Part shown: in pieces, positions 40,599-49,526 of the stretch | Layout: every line of letters begins with the position of its first letter | Position numbering within the stretch: the first letter of the stretch is position 1 | From: Sva-07 sp963747375 | Lineage (GTDB): Bacteria; Actinomycetota; Acidimicrobiia; Acidimicrobiales; Ilumatobacteraceae | Assembly (NCBI GenBank): GCA_963747375.1 | Contig: CAVVFL010000007.1 | Span: 62,001 to 126,000, forward strand | Reading direction: 5' to 3' | Length of the DNA: 64,000 nucleotides | The notes under the pieces: model-generated | What the model saw: only the letters and a program-made list of their open reading frames with translations | Told to the model about the DNA's origin: nothing | Database searches by the model: none | Made by a program: the position numbers and the translations under genes

Positions 40599-42866
40599 AT
40601 GGGTACAAGCATCGACGCCAGCGACGTTCATCACGTCCTCGTCGATTCCAAGACACGGGTTCCCCAAGCACGTTCGGCGACCATCGACCGGCGTCGGCTG
40701 ACGACCCTGCTCACCTCGGCAGCAGATCTTCCACTGGTCGTCGTCTCCGCGCCCGTCGGATTCGGCAAGACGACACTGCTCACCGACTGGGCACAACAGG
40801 ACGGCCGCACGTTTGCCTGGGTATCACTCGACCGAAATGACGACGACAGCGTCTCCCTGGTGAGGTCGATCTGCAGCGCCGTCGCCAAGGTCAGGCCGAT
40901 TGATCCCGCCCTGTTCAAGGACCTGCCTGCGCCCGGCACGTCGATCCTCGGCCAGATCGTGCCGCGTCTCGTGGCGTCGATCGATGCCGTCGACGACCCA
41001 CTCGTGCTGGTGTTGAACAACCTGCACGAGGTCGACTCGCTCGAGTGCCGTGACGTCATCAACCTGCTCCTGGATCTCCTGCCCCGCAGCGTCCAGGTGG
41101 TCGTCTCGAGTCGCCGGGAGGTCTGGCTGGCCGGCGGGCGTCGCCGCATGCGAGGTGAGGTGCTCGAAATCGGAGCAGCCGACCTGGCATTCGACGAGGC
41201 CGAGACGGCAGCCTTCCTCGTCGAGGCAGGGATGCGAGTCATCCCCGAGCGGGTCCAGCAACTGCTGGCGCGGACCGAGGGCTGGCCGGCGGGCCTCGTG
41301 CTGTTCGCGCTCGCCCCCCACGAGGACGACGAGTGGATCCGTTCGGCGGCCGGGCCCGCCGCACCCGATCGTTTCATCTCCGACTTCATCCGATCCGAAG
41401 TGCTGTCGGAGCTTCCCGCAGAGACGTCGAGCTTTCTCCACCGGACGGCGATCCTCGATGTGTTCTGTCCGTCGTTGTGTGACGCGGTCCTCGACTCGAC
41501 TAACTCCGCCGCGATCCTGGAGTCGTTGGTCGCTGCCAATCTCTTCATCACGCCGCTCGACGCCGAGGGTGAGTGGTTCCGATACCACCCGTTGTTCCGG
41601 TCGGTACTGCTCGACGAGAACGTTCGCAGCAGCAGCGCCGACACCATCACGCAGCTCCATCTCCGAGCTGCTCACTGGTGGGCGGCTGCCCGCTCGGTCG
41701 AGCACACGATCGAGCATTCGCGCGCATGTGGTGATCTCACCGTTGCGGCTGAGTTGCTCGTGAGTGAACTCCCACAGGCCTACAACAAGGGTCGGCTCCA
41801 CACCACCCAGAAGTGGCTGAGCGAGCTCGGGGATGCGACGATCGAACGCGATCCGGAGCTCGCTGGGCTAGCGGGCTGGCTGGCAGCGTTGGCCGGGGAC
41901 GCGGTCGCGGCACTCCGGTGGGCGGACTGCATCGAACACCTCACGCCGACCGGTGACGCCGAGACGTTCGTGTCCGGACGCGCCGCGCTCCGAGCCTTTC
42001 TCTGCGCGCACGGAACCGAGCAGATGGAAGCCGATGCAGCATCGGTGGTCGCCGCCGACCCACTCTGGGGCCGCTGGCGTCCGGCGTCGCTTGGCTTCCT
42101 CGCCGTGGCTCGTTGGCTACATGGCAACGACACCGAGGCGTCGGCGCTGTTCTCGGAGAGCATCGAAAGCGCGTCAGCGCTGGGATTCGACGATCCGCAT
42201 GCCCGATACCTCGCCTACCGCGCCGTGCTCTCGATGGATCGTGACGACTGGGTGAGCGCCGAACGCGACATCCACTCCGCGTGCTCGGTGGTCACAGCGG
42301 TACATCTGTCCGAGTACTCCGTCAACGCGATCGTCCAGGCGGCAAACGCCCGCTGGTTGCTCCACCACAACGAAACCGAGCGTGGCCGCATCGCATTGTT
42401 CGAGGCGATGCGATTGCGGACGTCGATCACGTGGGTGAATCCCTGGGCCGCGGTCTGGGTGCGCCTCGAGATGGCCGCCGCGCACCTCGCGTTGGCTGAT
42501 CCCGAAGGAGCCAGAGTCCTGCTGCACGAGATCGACGAGATCTTGTACCGCCGACCCAAACTCGGGCGTCTGGGCGATCGTGCCGACAGGCTCCGCCACA
42601 CGCTGACCAACTGGCCGACGGATGGCCGGGGAACCACGTTGTCGACCGCCGAGCTTCGACTCCTGCCGTATCTGCAGACCCATCTGTCACTCAAGGAGAT
42701 CGGCGAACGGCTCTACGTCTCGCGGAACACCGTGAGCACCCAGACGAACTCGATCTACCGCAAGCTGAGCGCGTCGGGGCGCAGCGAGGCCGTCGACCGG
42801 GCGCGCGAGTTGGGCCTCCTCGCTCCCAGCGTCCTCGATCGAGCGAGCCTCGACTCCGTCTCATAG
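40599..42866 (+). CDS. MalT-like LuxR-family ATP-dependent transcriptional regulator
   Basis: The 755-residue protein is a large STAND-type regulator. The N-terminal NTPase has Walker A APVGFGKTT (51-59) and VLVLNNLHEVDS as Walker B. LEVAANLFITPL-type and YHPLFRSVL mark the winged helix of the MalT family. A long TPR-like helical region follows, then a C-terminal LuxR helix-turn-helix (SLKEIGERLYVSRNTVSTQTN). ATG 40599 is preferred because of a GGAG five bases before; ATG 40551 would add 16 residues. The inducer is unknown. The next genes downstream are on the other strand, so its targets are not obvious. Confidence 0.93.
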   Translation: MGTSIDASDVHHVLVDSKTRVPQARSATIDRRRLTTLLTSAADLPLVVVSAPVGFGKTTLLTDWAQQDGRTFAWVSLDRNDDDSVSLVRSICSAVAKVRPIDPALFKDLPAPGTSILGQIVPRLVASIDAVDDPLVLVLNNLHEVDSLECRDVINLLLDLLPRSVQVVVSSRREVWLAGGRRRMRGEVLEIGAADLAFDEAETAAFLVEAGMRVIPERVQQLLARTEGWPAGLVLFALAPHEDDEWIRSAAGPAAPDRFISDFIRSEVLSELPAETSSFLHRTAILDVFCPSLCDAVLDSTNSAAILESLVAANLFITPLDAEGEWFRYHPLFRSVLLDENVRSSSADTITQLHLRAAHWWAAARSVEHTIEHSRACGDLTVAAELLVSELPQAYNKGRLHTTQKWLSELGDATIERDPELAGLAGWLAALAGDAVAALRWADCIEHLTPTGDAETFVSGRAALRAFLCAHGTEQMEADAASVVAADPLWGRWRPASLGFLAVARWLHGNDTEASALFSESIESASALGFDDPHARYLAYRAVLSMDRDDWVSAERDIHSACSVVTAVHLSEYSVNAIVQAANARWLLHHNETERGRIALFEAMRLRTSITWVNPWAAVWVRLEMAAAHLALADPEGARVLLHEIDEILYRRPKLGRLGDRADRLRHTLTNWPTDGRGTTLSTAELRLLPYLQTHLSLKEIGERLYVSRNTVSTQTNSIYRKLSASGRSEAVDRARELGLLAPSVLDRASLDSVS

Positions 42867-42879
42867 TTCCCCGCCTGAA

Positions 42880-43374
42880 TCAGATCACGCAGTCTGGGTG
42901 ACGCCCCTTCCTGCCGGCGCGTTCAAGCTGGTCCTGCAGAAGGTCAACGAACGAAGGAGCAGGGCTCCCTTCGCCGACGAAGACCACGGATGCGTGCCGC
43001 GGCATTGCAGCGGCCCGCCGTCCCAGTCGGAGAGTTCGCCTCCTTCGTGCTGCGCGTCCATCACCTGCACGGGCTCCGTGTCGAGGGCTGCAGTGGCGTC
43101 GTCGGTGTCGAAGACGAGTTGGATCATCTCCCAGTCGCCTTCGTGCCGGTCGTTCCAGTCGTTGTAGATGTAGAAGAACCAGTACTGGACGGCGAGCTTG
43201 CCGGGGTGGTCCGGATCCGTGGCGACGCGTCCGTAGGTGATGGGAGCCGCAGCGAGGCCGTCGTCGCTCAGGAGCAGGCCCGAGACCGCGAACAGGTCGT
43301 CCACCGACATCGGCCGCGGGCAGGGCAGTCAGTAGCGCGATCCCCAGAACCAGCATCGCTGTGAGGCGCCCCAC
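42880..43374 (-). pseudogene. Secreted Vps62-like protein, broken
   Basis: The start at 43374 gives a signal peptide (MLVLGIALLTALPA). A frameshift near 43320 leads to VDDLFAVSGLLLSDDG, then VQYWFFYIYNDWNDRHEGDWEMIQLVF, the core of Vps62-related secreted proteins. Downstream the frame is lost again near HASVVFVGEGS and the expected second half of the family is missing. The gene is either decayed or cut by several indels plus a deletion. It ends 14 bases from the LuxR stop. Confidence 0.55.
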
Positions 43375-43401
43375 GGCATCGCGCTCGACGAGCCGACACG
43401 G

Positions 43402-43509
43402 TCAGGCCGGGATCTCGAGGACCTCGACGACCGCGAGCGGACCGTCATCGGTGTGCAGCGGCGTGCCGTCGACGATGAGCCAGCCGGTTCGCAGCGATGA
43501 GCTCCCCAT
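43402..43509 (-). CDS. Possible 35-residue protein or gene end
   Basis: An open frame from ATG 43509 reads MGSSSLRTGWLIVDGTPLHTD and ends PLAVVEVLEIPA at 43402. It lies between the MFS gene and the Vps62-like relic on the same strand. The sequence looks like the end of a small soluble protein. There is no family match, so it is given only as a candidate. Confidence 0.25.
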   Translation of the reverse strand: MGSSSLRTGWLIVDGTPLHTDDGPLAVVEVLEIPA

Positions 43510-43523
43510 GCGGTGCAGGATTG

Positions 43524-45122
43524 TTACCCGCCCACCAGGCCTTCAGCGGCAGCCGAGGGCGTGAAGTCGGGTAGGCGCATCATGCGGAACGCGTTGAGGA
43601 AACCGAGCAGGCAGGCGAGTACCGGCACGAGCATCGCCACCTGCAACGCGAGGTTGCCGGCATCGCTGTTGATCTGGATGATCTCGTCCTGGATCTCCGC
43701 GGGTTGATCGGCGAGCAGTTCCTCGAGTTGTGTCTCGCTCACGAACTCGGCGTTGTCCTCCAGCACGTCAGAAATCGCTGCCTGGTCGGCCGGCGGGATC
43801 ACGTCGCTCGACTCCGTCATGTTGATGAAGCTGACCGACAGGGCAGCGAGCAGGATGCCACCGGCGAGCGCCAGGCCGAACGACAGCCCGAACGACTGGC
43901 CGGCCGAGTTCACGCCGGCTGCCTCGCTGACCCGCTCCTCCTCGATCGGGCCGAGGATGAAGTTGTTCAGCTGCGAGACCAGCAGCCCGAGGCCGGTACC
44001 GGCGATCAGGAGCGGGACCAGGAGAGCCCATCCGGACTCGCCGCGGGGTATGACAGGGATGATGAGGAACATCCCGACGAGTGCCAAACCGAAACCCAGC
44101 CGGATGATGCTGGCCGGGCGTCGATCGCCCGATCGCTTTCCGGCGAGTAGAGCGACCGCGAACATGGTCAACGAGAGCGGGGCGAGGGAGAGGCCCGCCT
44201 GCATCGCGGTGTACTCGAGGGTCACCTGCAGATAGAGCGGAATGGCGATCATCGAGCCACCGAGGGCGATCTGTTGGAGCACCATCGCCGACACGCCGAC
44301 GCGGAAGTTCTTGATCCTGAACAGGTCGGGATCGATGAGCGCCACCTTGCCCTCGCGCTTTCGCCGCAGGAGCCATCGCGCGAGCAACGCGAGTGCAACG
44401 GCACCGACCGCCATGATCAAGAGGACATACCCGCCCCCCTCCTGCCAGACCAGGATGCCGAGCACGATGCCGCCCATACCGACGATCGAGAGCCCAGCAC
44501 CGACCATGTCGATCTTGCGCACACCCGTGTACGGCACATCGGACACGAGCTTGATGTTGGCGAGCACGATGGCGATGATCACTGCCTCCATCAGGAAGCC
44601 GACGCGCCACGACAAGTACGTTGTCACGAACCCGCCGATCAGTGGCCCGATCGCTGCGCCCACCGCCGCCGCCGCTCCGACCAGCGCGTACGTCTTCTTC
44701 ATCGCTGCGCCCTCGAAGTTGCCATGGATGAGCGACTGCATGGCTGGCAGAAGGAGTGAGGCGCCGAGCCCGCCGATGATCGCCCAGAAGATGACGACCG
44801 CGACCATGCTCTGCGCAAGTGTCATCGCGATGGCGCCCGTCGCATATCCGACCAGACCAAGGACGTAGGCCCGCTTGCGACCGATGAGGTCGCCGACTTT
44901 GCTGCCGATCAGGATGAACGCAGCAGAGACCAGGGCCTCGAGCGCAATGGCGGACTGGACGCTGCTGACACTCGTGTCGAGATCCTCGGCTACTGCCGTG
45001 ATCGACACGTTCATGATGGAGGTGTCGACGACGAGGACGAACATCGCCATCGCAAGCAGCATCGCCAGACGCGGATTGCCCGCTGCCTCCTCAGCGACGG
45101 GCAATTCCGATTCAGGCGTCAT
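43524..45122 (-). CDS. DHA2-family MFS multidrug transporter (14 spans)
   Basis: The 532-residue protein is a proton-driven drug exporter of the DHA2 type. Motif A appears as GSKVGDLIGRKRAYV after TM2. Motif C in TM5 is seen as GAAIGPLIGGFV. The N-terminal motif VLVVDTSIMNVSI with the TM1 Asp is typical of the 14-span group. A C-terminal extracellular loop rich in Asp/Glu (ISDVLEDNAEFVSE) lies before the last span. The substrate is unknown. The gene starts 10 bases after the DUF7144 stop and the two are one transcription unit. Confidence 0.93.
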   Translation of the reverse strand: MTPESELPVAEEAAGNPRLAMLLAMAMFVLVVDTSIMNVSITAVAEDLDTSVSSVQSAIALEALVSAAFILIGSKVGDLIGRKRAYVLGLVGYATGAIAMTLAQSMVAVVIFWAIIGGLGASLLLPAMQSLIHGNFEGAAMKKTYALVGAAAAVGAAIGPLIGGFVTTYLSWRVGFLMEAVIIAIVLANIKLVSDVPYTGVRKIDMVGAGLSIVGMGGIVLGILVWQEGGGYVLLIMAVGAVALALLARWLLRRKREGKVALIDPDLFRIKNFRVGVSAMVLQQIALGGSMIAIPLYLQVTLEYTAMQAGLSLAPLSLTMFAVALLAGKRSGDRRPASIIRLGFGLALVGMFLIIPVIPRGESGWALLVPLLIAGTGLGLLVSQLNNFILGPIEEERVSEAAGVNSAGQSFGLSFGLALAGGILLAALSVSFINMTESSDVIPPADQAAISDVLEDNAEFVSETQLEELLADQPAEIQDEIIQINSDAGNLALQVAMLVPVLACLLGFLNAFRMMRLPDFTPSAAAEGLVGG

Positions 45123-45132
45123 TGGTTACCAC

Positions 45133-45534
45133 TCATTGATCGTCGTTTGCGAGGTCTCGTCCATGGGCTGTCAGGGCCCAGATGACCGCAATGCTCAGCG
45201 CGATCATCAGGATAGACCACACGGGGTAGTACGGCAGCCACATGAAGTTGGCGATGGCGCTGAGACCGGCGACGACGACGCCAACGGTACGGGCGAGCAC
45301 GTTGCCGCTGAAGATCCCGATACCCGCCGACACCAGCAGAAGGCCGATGAGGATGTGGATCCATCCCCAGGTCGTCGCATCGAACTCGAAGACCCATTTC
45401 TGACCGACAACGAAGAACTCGTCCTCGATGATCCCGACGAGACCCGCAATTGCCTGGAAGACGCCACCGATCACGAGGATGACCCCTGCGAAGGTCGCGT
45501 ACCCCATGGCCCACGCACTCCGATTCTCCGACAT
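45133..45534 (-). CDS. DUF7144-type small membrane protein
   Basis: A 133-residue protein with four membrane spans. WAMGYATFAGVILVIGGVFQ, TTWGWIHILIGLLLV and FMWLPYYPVWSILMIALS are typical of the actinobacterial DUF7144 family. Function is unknown. It is directly upstream of the MFS pump with a 10-base gap, so it may assist or be co-expressed with it. Confidence 0.85.
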   Translation of the reverse strand: MSENRSAWAMGYATFAGVILVIGGVFQAIAGLVGIIEDEFFVVGQKWVFEFDATTWGWIHILIGLLLVSAGIGIFSGNVLARTVGVVVAGLSAIANFMWLPYYPVWSILMIALSIAVIWALTAHGRDLANDDQ

Positions 45535-45641
45535 TGCGATACCTCCTGGACTGGGTCGACGTGCTCGTCGACTTCAACGTCGAGTCTGCTGAAGCCGGCG
45601 TCACGTTCCATCACGCTCTTTGAGTGAATCTGCTCGCCCCA

Positions 45642-46301
45642 TCATGACCGCGACCCGCCGCGCCTGAGTGCGACCGATGGTTCAGAGATCTCGTTGGACA
45701 AAGATCCGACCATCCGTCTCGCGTGCACGAGTGCGTCGTAGTCCCGTTCGTTCTGGTCGGCGTATGCCTCGGAGAACTCGGCGATGGCGGCCTGAAGCCG
45801 TCCAACCTCATCCGGAGTCGGTGGCTTGACGTCGGGCGATTGCACTCGCTGTGGCGTCGCCGAAGCAGCAGGGTTCACACCGAGCCAGCCCCATCGCACG
45901 CCCTGAGCCAGTGCACGACGGAGAATCCCGTGAATACGACGGATCGTGGAGGGAGCCAACGGGCGACCACCCCGTCCACCGTCCTTCAGGAGGCGCTGGT
46001 AGTAACGATCCAAGGATGCGGCGTTGAGCTTGGTCAACCGAACGTCACCAAGCGCCGGGCGCAGGTTCCGCTCGATGAAGCCGGATACCTCCCGCACCGT
46101 CTTCGGCGAGAAATCGTTACTGGCCGCCTCGAACCATCGGCCGAGCAGATCCCCCACAGTCGTCGTGGTCCTCGCTTCGAGCCCGCGCTCTGCACTGACG
46201 ACCATCTCGTTGAGCAAGCGCTGCGCTTCGCGCTTGCCGACCCCGCGACCTCCATTGTGGTTCATGGGCAAGCCATGGGCAACGGAGGCCGAAAACGGCA
46301 A
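45642..46301 (-). pseudogene. Truncated tyrosine recombinase (integrase), core-binding domain only
   Basis: The frame contains KREAQRLLNEMV, TVGDLLGRWFEAAS and the SAM-like core-binding domain (FIERNLRPALGDVRLTKLNAA, STIRRIHGILRRALAQGVRWG). After DEVGRLQAAIAEFSEAYA it leaves the family. The whole catalytic domain with the R-H-R-Y residues is missing, and the usual N-terminal DNA-binding domain is cut. It lies just beside the tRNA-Glu half repeat at 46312-46385, the place where an integrase of an element inserted in that tRNA would be. It is not active by itself. Confidence 0.8.
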
Positions 46302-46324
46302 GAGGCCCTCCGAAGAGGGCCTCT
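46292..46324 (-). terminator. Hairpin terminator on the tRNA-Glu remnant side
   Basis: A perfect 10-bp stem AGAGGCCCTC/GAGGGCCTCT (46301-46310 with 46315-46324) with loop CGAA is followed on the minus strand by TTTT (46292-46295). It lies where the terminator of tRNA-Glu lies in the intact copy. Confidence 0.6.
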
Positions 46325-46385
46325 GACCTGGTACTTTCTTGGCAGCCCGTACGGGATTCGAACCCGTGACGCCACCGTGAGAGGG
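46312..46385. repeat. Copy of the tRNA-Glu 3' half plus flank (attachment-site-like)
   Basis: These 74 bp match 50468-50541 in 68 positions, same orientation, 4,156 bp apart. They contain the tRNA-Glu part from the anticodon loop to the CCA and part of the terminator stem. The match stops at the anticodon stem-loop, where tyrosine integrases often cross over. There is no 5' half, so this is not a tRNA gene. Confidence 0.8.
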
Positions 46386-46570
46386 CGACTGAGACTGTCC
46401 GGCTCGTGTTGTCCGATGCCGTCTTGTGTGGTCTGAGCAGGGCTAACGCTATACGCCGTGTTGCCTCGTGTCGTCCGATATCGGCCAGTACCGCTGCGTG
46501 GAGTGGCAGGTGGATTGGCAAGACGTCCAACCGGGGCGAGCGGTGGCCTGACCGACTGCCGGTCGTGGGT

Positions 46571-46985
46571 TCAGGAGCGGGCGAGTGTAAGAGCGCTCAC
46601 GTTGGTCGGGAATCCAGGCGAGTTGACAAGCCGGTGATCGTCGGTGAGTAGAGCTCCGCCGAGTTCGGCGGCGAGCGCAACGTAGACGGCATCGGCCATG
46701 GTCATGTTGTGACGAAACCGCCACGCAGCGGTGATCAACGGTCCGGGTTGTGCTCGACGCAGGTGCCAGCGATCGAGCCGGCCCAACACAGTCGCGGCAG
46801 CCTCCTCGGTCAGCGTCCGATTCACGACTGTCTGATGTCGTACAACCCCGGCGACTTCCGACGTAGAAGTGCTCGGGCACGCAGCCCACGGCATCGGTCG
46901 GAAGCAGTCGTGCGAGACGCCGACCGTGTGCGGTGTTGGCGAGGATCTCCACGCCAGCGGACGCGTCGATGACAACGGGCGTCAC
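46571..46985 (-). CDS. VapC-type PIN-domain toxin (one frameshift)
   Basis: The protein begins VVIDASAGVEILA (first acidic residue of the PIN site) at a GTG that overlaps the antitoxin stop. The frame breaks near 46860. The other frame continues EVAGVVRHQTV, then TMADAVYVALAAELGG and LLTDDHRL with the other acidic residues, and ends at 46571. PIN toxins are Mg2+-dependent ribonucleases, usually of tRNA. Length of about 137 residues after bridging is normal. It is the toxin of the pair with the gene just upstream. Confidence 0.8.
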
Positions 46986-47164
46986 GCGTGTTCGGAATCA
47001 GCGCGAATCGCGGCGAGCACCGCTGCTGCGTCCAGGGATTCGAGCTCAGGTTCCGGTTCGATGGAGAGCTCGTCGATGAGCAAACGGAACGCAGCCGGTG
47101 AGCAGTCCTCGTCCGGATTCGCAACGACCACCCGGTCGTGCAACTCGTCAGCGCGTCGTGCCAT
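46982..47164 (-). CDS. Probable antitoxin partner of the VapC-type toxin
   Basis: The frame from ATG 47164 codes 60 residues (MARRADELHDRVVVANP), ending DAAAVLAAIRADSEHA. An acidic C-terminal half is typical of antitoxins that wrap around a PIN toxin. Its stop overlaps the toxin GTG by four bases. An upstream start at 47224 is possible but adds a hydrophobic stretch. The DNA-binding fold is not clear. Confidence 0.65.
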   Translation of the reverse strand: MARRADELHDRVVVANPDEDCSPAAFRLLIDELSIEPEPELESLDAAAVLAAIRADSEHA

Positions 47165-47259
47165 GTAGATCAGGGTATTCGCGACGAGCGACAGGCCGCA
47201 TGCGCCGGACGTATGCGGGACCATCCCACCAGGCGACTGAATCAGCCGGGCCGCCCGCG

Positions 47260-47286
47260 AAAGTGTTGCACCGCAGTAGGGCTTCG
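47260..47286. repeat. 27-bp repeat, left copy
   Basis: GAAAGTGTTGCACCGCAGTAG and the following GGCTTC match 49420-49446 in 25 of 27 bases, in the same orientation, 2,160 bp apart. The pair encloses the acetyltransferase, the glycosyltransferase and a small frame. Confidence 0.7.
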
Positions 47287-47391
47287 CTATCGCACGCTTT
47301 GCTGACGCGTCGAGTCGAAGTTACGTGCGGCGATATCGAGTGCTCCGACCGTCTTCTACGATCGCGCGATGACGCCGTTGGGAGAGAGCGG

Positions 47392-47868
47392 GTGACGCGC
47401 ACGCGCAGCGAGTATCGGATGTCCCCGATCCAGGTCGCCGCGACCTCGGTCCCGCTCCGGACGATTCATCCCGACGAGCAGCAGCGGGATCCGCTCGCCG
47501 CGCTGATGCTGGACGCCTATCGCAACACGATCGACGACGAAGGCGAGTCTCTCGACGATGCGCTCAGCGCCATCGACTACTACCTCGCATCGATCGTCCG
47601 TCCGCACTCGTACGTCATGCTCGACGGATCTGATCTCGTGGCGTTTGCCTTCGTGGTCGTCGTGAAGGACGTTCACTACATCGACCCTGTCGTGGTGGCG
47701 TCCACACGCAAGCGGCTCGGGCTCGGAGGTGCTCTGGTACGACGATGCCTCGGATCGCTGGCCGGTGCAGGGGTCTTCCAAGTCGGAGCGACCATTACCG
47801 ATGGCAACGTCGCATCTGAGCGACTATTCATCGGACTGGGCTTCGACCGACTCGGCTCGTGGACCTGA
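47392..47868 (+). CDS. GNAT-family acetyltransferase
   Basis: From GTG 47392 (behind GGAGAG) the frame gives 158 residues. HYIDPVVVASTRKRLGLGGALVRRCL is the GNAT acetyl-CoA loop with R/KxxGxGG, and GNVASERLFIGLGF is the usual C-terminal strand. The N-terminal half has DPLAALMLDAYRNTIDD. The acceptor is unknown. It lies inside the 27-bp repeat pair, 227 bp before the glycosyltransferase. Confidence 0.8.
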   Translation: MTRTRSEYRMSPIQVAATSVPLRTIHPDEQQRDPLAALMLDAYRNTIDDEGESLDDALSAIDYYLASIVRPHSYVMLDGSDLVAFAFVVVVKDVHYIDPVVVASTRKRLGLGGALVRRCLGSLAGAGVFQVGATITDGNVASERLFIGLGFDRLGSWT

Positions 47869-48095
47869 CGAGTGCGGGTGGACACCTCAGTGCTGACCGC
47901 GTCAGTGCGCCGAACGCCGTCACCCGGCCCTCCCGTCGAATCGACCGGTGTCATTACCGAGCGCAGAACTTGGGCCGTTCCCGAGTGGCGTCGTCGGCAC
48001 CGGTGCCGGGATTATGGGCGAGCAGTATCGTGCGCCCTGAACGCCGCGTCGGGCGGGGTCAGCAGGCTGGCGGTCTTCTGTGGAACGATTCGGCG

Positions 48096-49247
48096 ATGCG
48101 AGTGTTGGGTGCGTGTTCTCTCGGCGGCGCTGGTCACCTCCAACCGCTCCGACCACTTCTCGATGCTGCTCAGCGTCGGGGTGCGGACACGTTGGTTGCG
48201 GGTCCGCCGGCTCTCGCAACCATGGTCGAGCAGATTGGCGTACGGTTTGTGGTCTGCGGCGAGCCGCCCGAGGATGTTGTCGGGCCGATTCGTGAACGTT
48301 TGCCGACGGCGCCTGCTGCTGAGGCCTCAGTGCTGGGCAACCGAGAGCTGTTTGGTCGACTGGCGACAACGGCCATGCTGCCTGGACTGGAGCGCATCAT
48401 GGCGGAGTGGGGCCCCGACCTCGTTGTGCGGGATCCATGCGAGTACGCCTCGGCGGTGATCGGGCATCGTGAGCACATCGCCATGGCGCAGGTCGCGATC
48501 GGTCTTGCCGACGTCGAGTGGGGATCGATCAAGGTGGCCTCTGCGGCGCTCGAGGAGCACCGTGCGGGCCTGACCGACGAGATCAGACTGACGCCGTACG
48601 TGACCCGCTTCCCGGCCTCGCTCGACGCGTCACCGTTTCCTGACACGCGCCGGTACCGCGAGACCCCCGGGCCTCCAACGCCGCTTCCGGATTGGTGGGA
48701 CGGATCCACTGCTCCATTGCTCTACGTGAGCTTCGGAACGGTCCTGGGCCACATGTCGATGGCTGCAACGGCCTATCGAGTCGCGCTCGCCGCCGTTGGC
48801 GAACTCGACGTGCGGGTGCTCCTCACCGTCGGTCGCCGATTCGACCTCGACCGACTCGACGCCATCCCGCACAACGTCCACGTCGAACCCTGGGTCAACC
48901 AGTCCGACGTACTCGCTGAGGCCGACGTCGTCGTTTGTCACGGCGGTTCGGGCACAACCTTTGGTGCGCTGGCCGCCGGCGTGCCGCTGGTGATCGCTCC
49001 GATGTTCGCCGACCAGTTCGCCAACGGCACCAAAGTGGCTGCCGCCGGCGCAGGCGTAACTCTGAACACCGCCGCGACCGGTGGCCGCCGGCGCCCGCTG
49101 AGCTGGGCCGACGTCAGTTCCCTGGCTCAGGCGATCGACACTGTGCGGAGCGACCGCTCCTACCGCCAGGCAGCACATCAGATCGCAACCGAAATAGCTG
49201 CCGCCCCCACCATCGATGAACTCCTGACGGACTTGCTGGCTCAATAG
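48096..49247 (+). CDS. Glycosyltransferase family 1 (UGT/MGT-like)
   Basis: The 383-residue protein has the GT-B fold of the GT1 family, which moves a sugar from a nucleotide sugar to small lipophilic acceptors. Motifs are GACSLGGAGHLQPLRPLL at the N-terminal acceptor domain, YVSFGTVLGH, and the donor-binding VCHGGSGTTFGALAAGVPLV with DQFANGTKV. ATG 48096 fits the family start; the frame is open above without sense. Actinobacterial members often glycosylate macrolides or polyketides as self-protection. It lies in the tRNA-bounded segment together with an acetyltransferase and a methyltransferase. Confidence 0.9.
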   Translation: MRVLGACSLGGAGHLQPLRPLLDAAQRRGADTLVAGPPALATMVEQIGVRFVVCGEPPEDVVGPIRERLPTAPAAEASVLGNRELFGRLATTAMLPGLERIMAEWGPDLVVRDPCEYASAVIGHREHIAMAQVAIGLADVEWGSIKVASAALEEHRAGLTDEIRLTPYVTRFPASLDASPFPDTRRYRETPGPPTPLPDWWDGSTAPLLYVSFGTVLGHMSMAATAYRVALAAVGELDVRVLLTVGRRFDLDRLDAIPHNVHVEPWVNQSDVLAEADVVVCHGGSGTTFGALAAGVPLVIAPMFADQFANGTKVAAAGAGVTLNTAATGGRRRPLSWADVSSLAQAIDTVRSDRSYRQAAHQIATEIAAAPTIDELLTDLLAQ

Positions 49248-49432
49248 AACGAACGACGCACGGCCTCTGAGAGAGCGCGGTTGGTGCAGACTGCGGGATC
49301 GCCAGATGAGAGGTACTCGCTGAGGTCGATGAGTGACACTCGGCGTCCTCCGAACGACTCGTAAGCCACTTCCCCTATCGGATACCTACCGAGCGCCCGA
49401 TCCCGCCTGATGTGAGCGTGAAAGTGTGACAC
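49241..49432 (-). CDS. Hypothetical 63-residue protein
   Basis: A small frame reading RYPIGEVAYESFGGRRVSL and SEYLSSGDPAVCTNR. It overlaps the glycosyltransferase stop by a few bases and the right copy of the 27-bp repeat covers its start. No family is seen. Confidence 0.35.
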   Translation of the reverse strand: MSHFHAHIRRDRALGRYPIGEVAYESFGGRRVSLIDLSEYLSSGDPAVCTNRALSEAVRRSFY

Positions 49433-49446
49433 CGCAGTAGGGCTTC
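49420..49446. repeat. 27-bp repeat, right copy
   Basis: Partner of 47260-47286, with two mismatches. It lies between the small minus-strand frame and the methyltransferase gene. Confidence 0.7.
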
Positions 49447-49526
49447 ACGGTCGGCCGGTGGGAGCGAGAAAAATCCCGAGTTTCTGCGTGTCGAAGTGTG
49501 CACACGCGATGCGACGCAGTTTGCAC

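Noticed and set aside
46343..46386. Second tRNA-Glu gene
   Set aside because: Only the 3' half is present; there is no acceptor 5' strand or D-arm.
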